The notes beneath the pieces were generated by a model. That model worked only from the letters and a program-made list of their open reading frames with translations, ran no database searches and was not told the origin of the DNA. A DNA stretch of 64,000 bases from Cercis canadensis (Eukaryota > Streptophyta > Magnoliopsida > Fabales > Fabaceae), in the NCBI GenBank assembly GCA_003255065.1, contig QAOA01003736.1, forward strand, positions 880,226-944,225. The letters run 5' to 3'. This document shows, piece by piece, positions 40,501-58,699 of this stretch (its first letter is position 1; the number at the start of each line of letters is the position of its first letter). The translations under genes were made by a program, and so were the position numbers.

Positions 40501-43476
40501 ACACGTTAAAATATAAAACCTGCCACTAAATTGTTTATTTGCATAATTCCACATGTCCCACAAGAAGACAAACACCCTTTTTTTCAGAGGGGGATAATGG
40601 AGTAGGGGAATGAGGAATCTTACAAGCATGCTAATGAAAGAACACCAACCATACTAATTTAACTCATTATTATAAATGACAATATGTTTTCATCCAAATA
40701 AGAAAGGACTATATGTATATAATTATAACTGTATATCCTATTGCAGAAACCACAAAGGTAGATGGCAATAAGTCATGTAAAATAACAAGGTGATGAGACC
40801 AATAGCTCACAGGAAGCCTGTACACCAAAGTCCAAACATCAAAATTGAAAGAGCAGAGAATACCTCATTGTCGGAGAAGCTACCGATATCTGAGAAATCA
40901 TCCAGAAAGCTCCCTTCACAGTCTGAAGAGCAGGGGTCTGATTCAATTTGCTGTTGTTGCTGTGGAGGAGTTTCTAGAGCCTGTCAAATAGAAACATAAT
41001 TATAAACGGCAAGCAAAATATAAGTGAACATTGTAAAGCAGATGGTGCCTTAAAAATGTCAGAGAGATCAACAGAACCAAACTGAAGGGAAGGAGGGAAA
41101 AAGGGAGAGAAATGAAAATTACTACAGGAAATAAGTCATTTTATCAGCCAAAGAGGAAATGAAGGTATCATTATAGCACACATGGATGCGTGATATTGCA
41201 CAAGTATTTTTATAAGCCGTAGAGATTTCAGTAACCTACATAATTTGAAATGGTATTTTTTTGTAAATTTGTGCAAATAGAAAAAAACAATGTTATCACC
41301 AGCACCACTTAAATCACTCATTGAGGTTGCTAAGAAATAATCACCATCATGTTAAGGCATAATTATGTTTATAGCAAGCTATTCAGGTTTCCAGTCCCAA
41401 AGTTTCTCTCATTGCCATCTTTAGAATTATTAACCGTCTAAGACATCCCTCAGCTGGCACCAACCAATTGAAAAGGAGTTTTACTTTTCATAATAGCTTT
41501 AACTCTAAATCCCTACTAAATCGTAACTTGATATAATTTTTTTTCTTAACAGGATATTGTAAGTAAAAAATTAACATGAATATATGGAATTATTGAAAAA
41601 AACAAGAGTTTTTTTTCTAAAATTTATTAGAAACATAATTTTTTGGAATTTAAGTTTTGATATCTTATTGTTATCGTTTTAATTTTTTTATAACTAGCAC
41701 ATAAGCTACTAGTTATCTTTGGTAACATGCAAGTTAAGATGAATCAACTCCTGCTGAAAAGCCAGCAATTAATGGTGCATCAGCAATTAATATGCCTACG
41801 TAGTCTGCTCCATAACTTAAGAGAAATCCTGGGTGTCCTAGAGGTCCGAGACAACAACTGGATGGACAAAAGATGAATTAACTCCAGCAGAAAACCCAGC
41901 AATAATCTGCCATTTGTAATGCAATTTAATATATGTGGAAAACAGACACAAAAATTGATGCCAATGACTATGTGGTATGGAATTGTTACTCCAATTAATT
42001 TACGATGGATGGGTTGAGGCAAATACAGTATAGTGATGTTGAAAGATAGCAAGGGCTGTCAATCAAAAGCTAGGAAAATATCAACTTACTGAGTATGTAA
42101 GGAGAGTTTCGAGTATTAAATCTGCATTGTCCTCACCTGGATGTTCATCAGAGCAAAATTACTTATGAGCCTTAAGAGGTAAATTCTATGCTTAAATGGA
42201 GTAAAACAGTGTTTTTACCATTTTCCTGAATTACTTTGGAGACCACTTTTTCAGAAAATCCCATTCCAACAAAGTGATCGTATATCTTGGAATTGGATGA
42301 ACCTGCAGATGAGCTTCCCTAAAAGGCAGAAAAGAGAATTAGGCAATAGTAATAGGAAGAAAATTCATTTTCCAAGCAAAGTCTTATCTATATGCATGTT
42401 CCTCAGGGATATGACTACTAGGATAGTTGGCAAAACCATCAGGATTAATCATTCAAGCATGACCAATACACCCTTGCCCATAAATCATAGCAAACGATAG
42501 TCTAGCAGAGGGAGATAACATAAAAAAGAACTTGCAAATTCTGCCATGTAGAATCAAGTAAGAGATCATTAATAAATGAAGTGGCTGTACCCTAAAAATA
42601 CATGAAATGGAAAATATTTCATTAGTACCTTATATTAATGGATCTCACTGTAGCCTCAGAATATCAAAACCAGATCATTAAATGTCAAGAAGATCACACA
42701 AAACGAATGGGGGAGGGGAGGGGGGAAAATCCAGTGAACAAGAAGTTCATGTTAAAGCAATAAAAAAGGAAGAACTACCTCCTACATAAAAAGACAGGTA
42801 TAAATTCGTGTGTGTGGTGTAACTGTGTTATGTATCAGATGCTTTCTTTTCCATTGACTTGCAAGGGCCAATTTCAAAATTTATTTAATGGAGTAGTACA
42901 TCAACAACTCCATTAGCAAGATTTTGGAATGACAAAAGGCCAAAAAAGATACTACAGTTCCAGTGACATTTTTCTTAGAAGACACTTGGATGTGCTAAAG
43001 TGTACTTGAATTATTTGTAATCTTCAATACTCATTTTTACATCTCACCCCCTGTGTGATAATTGATCCTCTAATCTGATTTCTGAATATTCAACCACTTA
43101 AGAAACAGAAAGAAAGAAGAAATGAAAAGTGCATAAAAGCTTACCTCCCCGGACCCAGTAATACCATCTCCGTTTGGAACAGTTAAACTTGAAGATGAAG
43201 ATTGAAAATTCTCAATTTCCAGCTCGTCTTCAGTGTTCCAATCAAAGTTTTCACTCTCCAAACCAGAGTCATCTTTATCCTGCAATAATTGTCACACACC
43301 AAAAAGAGAAGTGAAACCAAATTAACATAAATCATATTTAAATAAGAGACAGATAGAGAGAGAAGAAAGGTTTTCAATCCATATTGTCAGTCTTCTAAAG
43401 CACACCAAAGTTTGATCTGAAAATGAAGACCTATTATACATGGAGATGTTTTGAAATTGACAATACAACATACCAT
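37535..43476 (-). CDS. DRM2: Domains-rearranged DNA (cytosine-5) methyltransferase
   Basis: Nine coding exons: 43474-43476 (ATG only), 43145-43279, 42219-42318, 42090-42136, 40864-40980, 40383-40482, 39215-39303, 38325-39047 and 37535-37969; all phases agree, 582 residues. Two UBA domains are visible: about 57-95 (KIYDHFVGMGFSEKVVSKVI) and 146-185 (KLLSLVNMGYEVEEASIALE). The catalytic motifs come in rearranged order: ENV (motif VI, 269-271) precedes FSGIGG (motif I, about 463) and GGSPCNN with the catalytic Cys at about 542 (motif IV), which is the defining feature of DRM enzymes. DRM2 carries out de novo RNA-directed DNA methylation in all sequence contexts in the nucleus. Arabidopsis DRM2 is 626 residues with three UBA domains; here I see two. 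The start codon is the last three bases of its exon, so the splice junction directly follows Met1. Confidence 0.95.
41738..41910. repeat. Imperfect direct repeat in a DRM2 intron
   Basis: GATGAATCAACTCCTGCTGA at 41738 and GATGAATTAACTCCAGCAGA at 41872 start two related blocks of about 36 bp. On the minus strand both can be read as AGFSAGV(D/N)SS, in open frames that soon stop. The origin is not recognised. Confidence 0.4.
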
Positions 43477-43515
43477 CTTCAGGCTCTCAGCTTTGCAATG
43501 ACATAGGCTCTCAAG
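43474..43515 (-). promoter_or_regulatory. DRM2 start-codon exon with a five-codon upstream ORF
   Basis: This 42-base exon (acceptor CTGACAG, donor GTATGT) contains an upstream ATG that reads MSLQS and stops, and then the main ATG as its last three bases. The uORF ends before the main ATG. A further leader exon is expected near 45174-45400, where a donor GTATGT lies on the minus strand. Confidence 0.55.
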
Positions 43516-45173
43516 CTGTCAGAGAAGAAGAAGCAAGAGAATTAGGACAGGTAAAGCAAACCATACTTCAAATCCCAATCTTAGAAGGAAAGGAAAACTC
43601 TGTTATCAATCATATGGAAGATGATTCAACAACTTTGCTCAAAAGGCCTGCTAACATAGAGTAGGACAAAACAATTGACCACCACATCTCAAATATCTAA
43701 CAAAATAGGATTATTGCCTTTTTCTTTTTGATGAATGAAAAGTTTTTATCATAGTATTACTCATGGTTGAGTTCCATATCAAAACGAAAGACTTGACCTT
43801 AGAGGGGCCTTGGATTTCCGAAGGGGTTTATCAAAGAGGATTCCCTTCCTAATTGAAGAGTGGGAAAAAAATTGGAAGAAGGACTTAAGAGAATACATAC
43901 CTAAATTTTCAAGAGACAAAATCCTCCTATAAATTCTTACTTCATCATTAGAATACTGTCACCTAAATAACATCTTCCAAAATCAATACTTAAATGGTTA
44001 AATTTTTAAAAAAAAGTAAAAATTAAGAACATATTATAATGAGGTCTGATTCTTGGGACACTATAATCACATGCATTATGCATTACCTTGTAAAGGAACA
44101 CAAACAAATGAATTTACTTCTGCTATTCAAATTAAAGAAGAACTACACTAATTCCTTTCATTCAAAAAAGTCTAGTCATAACTTCAAGTAGAATGCCAAC
44201 ACACTAAGCAACCACCCAATCAAGAACTGCATATAAAAAGCTAGAGAGAGGGAAAGATGGAAGAGTAACAAACAGAAAGTAAACAACTTTTTTCTTTTTT
44301 TCACTTTGATTCATAGAGAGGACCATAGGACATTACCCTACGGCCTACACAAGTAGGTAAACCATCTCCCCCACCCCAAGCCCCATCCTCTCCAGTCTAG
44401 TGGACTTGAACCTCCAGTCTATTAGGTATTAGACATCACATTTCAAGATAAGAAAACAGTTGGATAGTTCAGATTTTGTGAAACTTATAAACCTTCTACT
44501 TTTCTACTGATAGCAATTAAGCCAACAGGAGCCCTCTCTTAGACAAGAGTTTCTTATCAACTAACTTCCTTTAACACCCAATTTTCGTCTTCCACACTCT
44601 CCAGTGTTTCTTTAAGATGCAAAGCAGCAGATGTTCAGAAGAAAGGTAAACCCCCATTTGCTTGTTAATAAAATTACGGAATGACATTTCAAAAGCCAAT
44701 TTTGAACCACATGATACATGCATTCAGAGTTCCACAAAATAAAAATTCTCACTTCTTCTACAATAGCACAAACTCTCCACTTAAAAGAACCTAAAAAGAT
44801 ATACAATTAGGGGGAAAAAAAAACAGATTTTCCCATTTCCCACTTTCCTCATCAGGCAAACAAATCATAAGAATTCAAAAGTATCCAAAAACAAGGAACA
44901 AAAAATACCTAAACTACCAAAGACCCAGTTGAAATTATACCTCTTCAACTAGAAAAAACACAGGACAACCCTCTGAAGCTGATCCTAGAGCTGCCTCCGG
45001 GCAAAACGATAATGTACTTTCATACCCGCCAAAAAAATTTATCTTATCAAGTTAAATTCAAGCGCAAAGCTTCCATTAGCCGAAAAATTAAAACAGACGG
45101 AGGAAAAAACCGCTAAGCTACAAGCAAAGAGGAAGAGAACTGTCAAGAAAATTACAAAGAAAGAAGAACATAC

Positions 45174-45400
45174 AGAAGCAGCTATCAGGCAGAGAATTCA
45201 CGAGCTCAACAACGGTTACTGTGGAGAGTGTAGACTGACAAGATAAAAACGAGGAAATGGACCTATTTCCATTGGAGCGGAATCAGATTTTGAGCGAGCG
45301 GTAAAAGGAAACTTACAACATAGCCTGCAAATCTTTCCGTACTCGCGCACTTCGCTATTGAAATTGTTCAGATCCTTCTGTTGGCGCGTTGGGTGAGATT
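45174..45400 (-). promoter_or_regulatory. Probable 5' leader exon of DRM2
   Basis: A GTATGT donor on the minus strand at 45173-45168 would join this leader to the acceptor at 43518-43516. The stretch is purine-rich on the plus strand, that is CT-rich on the transcribed strand, as many plant leaders are. Transcription start is not fixed. Confidence 0.4.
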
Positions 45401-48400
45401 TAAAGTGGGAGCCACAAAGATCGAAGAATCACAACGGTGAAATTATGAACATAAAAGTGATATAATTTATAAAATTTTAAGTTAATAATAAACTTTAATT
45501 CTGACCCGTCGGATCCAACAAGATCAAACCGTTGATATTAAACTATAATAAAAAATAAAATAATATGGGAGTAAGAGAACGAAAAATGGAAAGGTAGGAG
45601 GAGCGAGTAAGATATCATCGCTTAGTTTAGTGGTTGGGTGGAATAAAAAAAGAGAATCTCTTTCTTTTCAATTGCATTTAAAGCAAGCTGCCAAGGCCTT
45701 GAAGACTGTGAGCAAAGAAGAAGAAGACGAAAGGTACAAATTAATTCTCGATAAAGATGAAGTAAAAAATTATTATAATATTTTTTAAATAAATATATTC
45801 ATATTATGAGTTTAAAGACAACAAATAAGCGTTAATAAAATTTTGTCATTTAATAATATTTTAGTACAAATTATTAACTTATTAAAAGTAAATAAATTGT
45901 AATTTATTGAATAAAAATAAGCTATCTGTTATATTACAGTTTTTATGTCAAAAAAATGCATCGTTTCTTTAAATTGAAAGCGTTAGGTTTAGTTATAATC
46001 ACAATCTAATTTATATTTTTTATTTCAAAAATTACAAAGATTTATTCTGTGTTCGAGTAGAGATAGATTTAATATATATATATTTTTTTTTCAATGATAA
46101 AGTTTTTTGTATGTCATATAAAAAAGATAAAGTTATAAAGATGGCAATTAAATTAACCATACGTAATGGTCTTGTTACATAGGGGAAGAAAGGGAATAAA
46201 ATGAAGAATGAAACAACCATATAGTGAATTTTTTTAAAAAAAAACTAATAAAATGAGATTTTAAAAGTATTTTTCTTTTTTCGTTTAACATAAAACTCTT
46301 GACATCCTACGAGTTATTCAAAATTATTTATTTTTGTGTATCTGCGTTTGCCCTTGGTAGAAAGCTTAATATAAGGTGAACTTTCCTTTTTATTTTTGTT
46401 TCCAAAAAATATAAAAATCAAAATTTACTCACCACTCACCAGCATGTGCATAAAGGAAATTTTAGTCACTGCTGAGTTGTATTCCATTAGCTCCGATTCA
46501 TGACTATCACATTCTCTTCTCTTTTGGTCTACGTATTAGTTTCTGCCCCGTGTATTAAAAATATTAAAAATAAAGAGTTGGTCCGTAAAGAGAGAAAAGA
46601 CCTATAAAAAAATATATATATATATACATAGATAGGGAATACACAATGCATGAATAGTTATACTCACAAGAAAATGTCTCTTTATTAATTGTATATAGGA
46701 ATTCAATTTTTTTTTATTATTATAAATGTTTATATATAAATAAAATTATGTTTTAATAAATTTACGTAAAAAATTTATTAAAATTTTGTTTTTAGTTTAT
46801 TTTTTAAAAATTTTAAGAAATTTTTTTTGCAAAAGCTCATAATAACTTAATTTAAAAATGCTCAAAAAATAATTATATATCCAAACAAAAATAATTTAAT
46901 TTAATATTAACTTATAATGCAACTCTATCAATATCTATTGAAATATGCTAAAATGGATTTTATGTTACTGTTGTGACTCTATAATAAGGTGTAAAGCATT
47001 TTTATTAAGCATTAATTAACACAATTAAAATATTTTTTACGTGTCTCTAAGGGAACATTTTAATAGTTGAGTATTAAACATTTTATTATAAAAGTCTTAT
47101 GTTCAAATTTCATTGGGACCAAATAAGATAAAATTATGAAATAAGATATGCTAATCCTTATTGAGTAATTTTTAGTGGACAAAAATAATATTTTCCGTGC
47201 AAAAACCTTTCCTCTTTACCACTAAAATTAGTTTAAACGATAACACTTTGTTTGAGCAAGTAGCATATTATTATATATATATTGCTACTTAAGCAACAAT
47301 AACTTAAGATAAAATAATATGGAAGGTCAATTTTAATTACTAAACTATTACAATAAAATTATCTGATATATATATATATATATAAACTACTTTTTATTTA
47401 AAGAAACACAAAACATTAATATTTTTACTTAAATTTGTTCAACCAACTGTAAGTTCCATCAAAGTTTTCGAAAGAAAACATTCATTTATATGGAATATAA
47501 ACTTATCGTTATTATATTTTTATATAATTTAATATTTTAAGCATTAGATTAATATAAAGTGTACTATACAATGAGTTTAAAATGATATACCTTTCTTTAA
47601 CTTTGATTTATATTTATGTGAACTATTTTTTATATATGTTATAACAAATTGATTTAATCATAATTATACAAATAAATTTAACATTAATCCATGCAACTTA
47701 CGTGCAATACACATGCTTATAACTAGTTGAGTTTAAAAATTAAAATAAATAAACCATTTAGATAACTTTGAGGATATGGTATGGTGATAAAGAATCAAAA
47801 GATGTAATAGGTTTATTTTAGCTAGCTAAGATTTAAATCCAGGAGAATTTTCTCCTTTAACCTATCAGCCATCAGGCCAATATATAAGGGTGTACTCTTA
47901 AGATCGTGCAGAGAAAGACTTAGTCTCAATATGTAAAAGTTGACTCAAAGATATTTTTACCATTTGAAAAAAAAAAAAAAAACTATTCAGTTACATTTAT
48001 GTGACATTTACAATTTTAATTAATTGAAAGTGCTTGATTTTAAAGACGATAGTCGATTTTGGATTTTAAATAGTAGTTTTCACAAAAGATAATAAATTAT
48101 AATCAAATTTTATAATAAATGTTAAGATCTAAAAATTGAGGGAAAATATTATCCTAACATTTCTCTATCTCATGTGAAAAATGTCACTAATGTATCGTTT
48201 TCTTTCAAAATACACGATATAGGATGAAGATCATTTTTTTTTGGTATATAGTGTATCCCATGCCGTGCATCCAATAAGATATGACGTTGAAAATGAAATG
48301 CTCTTATAGTTTATTAAATATTATATTTGAAAAATATCATTTTATTTTTTACCATTTATTTTTATTATTGTAATAACATTTTGAAATAAATAATAATTAA

Positions 48401-48458
48401 AAATGAGAGAGGATAATAAAATTTCATACTCAAGTAATTGGGTGGATAAATATGAGAA

Positions 48459-48986
48459 TATCAGTTGATCCAAATATTATATTTTTACAAATTATTTACA
48501 TAATTATAACATTTTTAAACTTATTTATTAAAATATTACACTTTTAAAAAATTTAAAACTAAAAAAAAATAAAGTCAGAGTGAGTGGGTCTCATCGGACA
48601 CACCAGTGGGCATAAGGCGTGTCCTCACACATATGCTTTTGCCAATTTTTGAGAAAANGGTCAAATGATTTGTTTTTGTCTATCAAGAATGTGATAGTGA
48701 TATTCGGTACAAAGTTTCAATTCTCATGGTTTTCGTCCATTGAGAAAAGGTCAAGATGTCCACGATTGTGTCAGATGTAGCAGGGGCAAGGGATATGCCT
48801 TGGGCTCATTGGCGTGTCTCACATGGACATGTCGTGGGCCTATTGGCGTGTCCGGTAGAGCCCGCAATTTTTGATTTCATTTTTTTTAATTTGTTAATTT
48901 TTTAAAAATATTGAGGTAAATAAATTAAAAAATATTATAATTATATAAATAAATTATAAAAGTGTAATATTTAGGTCTATCAGCCG
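48459..48986. mobile_element. Mutator-like element, older copy, 9-bp target duplication with two changes
   Basis: Element 48468-48977 (510 bp). Flanks are TATCAGTTG (48459-48467) and TATCAGCCG (48978-48986), 7 of 9 equal with two C/T differences. Ends are inverted: left ATCCAAATATTATATTTTTA, right (reverse complement) GACCTAAATATTACACTTTT, followed by related AT-rich arms of about 100 bp. GC-rich inner motifs include GGCGTGTCCGGTAGAGCCC at 48845-48863, nearly the same as in the element at 19074-19613. No transposase frame. Confidence 0.78.
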
Positions 48987-49114
48987 ATAATCTCTTACAT
49001 CAATTTTATATTATTCGATACACTATGGGTCCTAAATGAATTTGAGCAATTCATAAAAATAAAAAAAGTAAAGTTAAAAATTTTAAATTGTAAAGTAGTT
49101 AGCCAGATATAAAA

Positions 49115-49500
49115 TAATATAAAGAGTAAAACTCTTTTTTAGTCATTGAAAAATATAATCACTAACAAATTTGTCCTCAAAAAATTTTCGTTAACAAATT
49201 GGTCATTGAATTATTATTCCGCTGACAAATTAGTCCTCCGATAGGCAATATCAGTGACATAAAAGGAGGACTTAAAATGAGAAAATGATGACTTAAATAT
49301 AGTTAGGCAAGATCAATGAAAAAAATTTAGGAAAGAGGTCTGCAGGGGTTCAGCACTTTTCTCATTAAAATACCGGAAGACTAATTTATTAGATGGAATA
49401 ATAATTCAATAACCAATTTGTCACCGAAAATTTTTAGAGGACAAATTTATTAGTAGCTGCACTTTCTAAGAACTAAAAATGGGTTTTACTCTAATATAAA
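49115..49500. mobile_element. Mutator-like element with 9-bp target duplication, AT-rich type
   Basis: Element 49124-49491 (368 bp), flanked by TAATATAAA at 49115-49123 and 49492-49500. It begins GAGTAAAAC and ends GTTTTACTC. Inverted ends extend about 120 bp, including GACAAATTRGTC-like blocks, ACAAATTTGTCCTC and GAATTATTATTCC. It lacks the GC-rich inner motif of the other elements, so it is a different subfamily. Confidence 0.85.
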
Positions 49501-51342
49501 ATTAATGTGTCCAACTCTTTTCCATACAAACAATGAGTAAATATATTAATAAAAAGAACAAGTAAAAGTGCCTAGGACTTGAAATCTGTGATAAAGAGGA
49601 CCAGAAAAACTATTAATAATTATCTCTTTCCCATTAATCTCATAAGTATAAATTTTTTTATAATTTTGTTTTGATAGAAATGAATTTTTTTTTTTAAAAA
49701 AGAAAATTTTGGAAAATATTACTATCAAAACAAACGAAAAAAAAAAAGGGCTCATTTAAAATTGTCATAAAAGTGTTTATCTTTTTTAACATAAAAAGCT
49801 AATCCTAATGAAGATTAAAATTTAATACTAAGTAGGAAATACCACATTCTAAGTCGTTTGTATGCGATTATGTTAACATAAAATAGTCCCCCAAAAAAAA
49901 ACATATTATGATGAATCGATGACATCGAATTGCATAAAGGCTTATATCATAAGCTATTTCAAAGTTGCATAAGTACTTATCTGAAACGCACTTGTATAAA
50001 CTCTAATTCCCTGGTTTGTGACAATTTTGGAGCTGGTGGTAGAATCTTGTGTATTTTGGTGCTGGCTGCTATGAGGTTATGGAGACTTTGAAAAGCACGA
50101 AAAGAACACGTTTTAAATGAAAAACTTGGAACGTTAGGGCCATTTTTTTGTAAAGCAACAGAGAGCTTTGAGGAATTCAAAGCTGTTTGTTGTTTTCATG
50201 ATTACTTATTAGCAAAGTGCAATTTTTTTTTTTGTTGTTTTAGGAGAAGTATTATTTATATATTTTAAATTTATATTTTTTTTATATATTCTAATTCTAA
50301 TTTATATTTTATAGTTTTAATTGGACTAACTCATTTTTATTTTATTTTTTCCGAATAACCTATGGCTAAAAATGTATGGAATGGCATGAATTTACACTCT
50401 ATAAGTACATTTTAGCATATCCCATTTCAGGATAGTGTTCATTGGTTTTTGGTACACTGCCTTTTGGTACCCAGTTGTTTATGTTTTCTGGTTAGCCACA
50501 ACGTTATTGCATTGTTTTTTCTGTGTTTGAATGCAAACCTAATAATGCTACTCTTAATTCTTTACTTACTGTCTTGAAATGCAAACTACTATTTTGTAAA
50601 ACACCAACATTTTTCAGAGTGAAACATTAAAACTCAAATTTTCCGTTACAAATTCTTTCAAAAATCAATAAAAGAATTATTTCCAAGTTTTAGGGAAAAA
50701 AAAAAGTTTAACATCAATGATTAAAATACTTTTGACATTATATGATTATTGATTATAACATATAAAACATATAATTATCATATTTATATATAAACTGAAT
50801 AATTAAACAATGTCAAAGAATATTTTAATTATTTTATAAGATATCCAAATTTAAAATAATTTTTTCAAAATTAATTCTTCCATCAAAAAACTAATTATTG
50901 GGAAACTAATCACAACTTGCACTGCTTTTACAGTTTTACTGCACGACATGGTTTTTGACTATGAAGCCAAGTTGTTGGATTCTTTGTGGAACCACATGCT
51001 CTGCATTCTGCAACGTTACCAAAGTTTGACATGCAAACCAAGGGCAAAAACACATATATCCCTGCTCGACGAAGCATCGCAGCTCTATGGTGATAAACAT
51101 AGAAAAATGACTGGAAATGATGCCTAATTGAAATAATTTACGGCCATAGGCAGTAGTTACACAGCATATTTCTACATAGCCAACAGCGGGGGGTAAAAAT
51201 CAAAAGCGTTTGTCACTCAAGTATCTGATGGTAATGAAAACAAAATGAAGAAGTGATTCTTGTTTACTTATAACACATGCAGCAGAAACATGATGTAGTA
51301 TCACATTTGCTCCATATCATCAATCGGCGCTAGTGACAGAGT

Positions 51343-57333
<5,991 letters not shown>

Positions 57334-58388
57334 ATATGCTGAACCAATATATAATCAAGTCTTTTAATTTATTTAAATTATTCACTTTGATACTAATCTC
57401 AGCACCATAACCTGCAAAAACTGTGAATAAAAACACTGAATTAAATTTTATAAGAGTGCACCAATATAGTGCATGACGCAATTTCAAAGACATTAATCAC
57501 TAATCACTAATCACAAAGAAGACAACACAAACTCCCAAGATGCTGAAAAGCATTTGATTGGTAAGCATAGGCCTACATTCATCTAAGTATTATTATAGGT
57601 AACATTTCCAGTGTCGATGTTCTATAAATTTGGTTTTAGGTAATACGGTTGACATGACATTCACTATCGAAGTTCTACATGTGCTGGGTATAATTTTACA
57701 AAGGACACATAGATTAAGAGTCAGAATGATAGCAAGAGACTTTGTCAAGTACTTGAACTTTTTTCACTTTTAGGCAAGTGTGAAGCACTGGTAAGCCTGA
57801 AAGTCTAGTCAATACTTGCAATGGGATCACTTCGACCAGTGAACAATAGCATTATAACGTTGGTGGCTTGATCCAAGTTAGTAATTATAACGAAATCTAA
57901 AGCATGATAAAGCAAAATACCACATTTAAATTAGAAAAATGACACATTCAAACTCGGAGCATACTTAAGACCTCTCAGACGACAAAATAATACACATTTG
58001 CTAAATTTTGGTCCTTTTTGATGGTGTGCCACTTCTCAGAGATACAAAGTAAAAGAAGACCCAAATATATTGCACTTGTTCTGCATTCACAGAAACCAAA
58101 GGGAGCAAAAAAAGAAAATTTTTTGTGATTAACAAGTTACCTAAAGCCTGTGTTTGGTCGCTGAGAAAAAGCAAGAAAATACAGCACTAAATCTGGTCAT
58201 CACCCAACATCCCAAAACTCATAAGCCACCACTTAAGACAAAAACCAAACAAACCCAGATTGTATTTCAGGGAAAAAAATGCAAATATCTTCAAAACTGA
58301 GCTGAGCTAAGCTCCACATAGTACAGAAAAGTAAGAAGACGACAATGTAATTATTGAACTAATTGAAGAGAAGCAAGAAGCACCGAAC

Positions 58389-58650
58389 CTGTGAAGCTGT
58401 GAATCCCTCACAACCACATTCTGCAAATCCTTTCCCATCCAGAAAGATTGAGCTTGAGAGAGAGAGAGAGAGAATGTTTCTTCTATTGAAAGGAATGAAA
58501 GAGATAAAAAGGTGAAGTCTTGGTCAGGGGGAGGTTTCAGTCAAAGAGAAAACGTTTCTGACGGGTTTTGACTTAGTGAAGACACTCTTTCCTTTTTTCT
58601 TCAGATGCTCTGAATCTGAATCTTTGATGAGTAATGGAAGAGAGAGCAGG
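58389..58650 (-). other. Probable 5' leader exon of the GSK3 gene
   Basis: On the minus strand a donor (CACAG followed by GTTCGG) at 58388 would splice to the acceptor TTCAG at 57341-57339, five bases before the start codon. A (GA)n tract at about 58455-58475 lies in this leader, as often seen in plant 5' UTRs. Confidence 0.5.
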
Positions 58651-58699
58651 GAGCGGAACCAACCGGTTTTATTAAATTTAGTTAAGAGGCAGTTTCGAC

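Larger units (their letters stand above)
45401..51342. other. 6-kb gene-poor region
   Basis: Beyond the DRM2 promoter, this AT-rich region contains two Mutator-like elements (48468-48977 and 49124-49491) and several (TA)n tracts (46070, 46610, 47270, 47360). Short open frames are low-complexity and not called. The last 300 bp are the 3' flank of the GSK3 gene. Confidence 0.6.
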
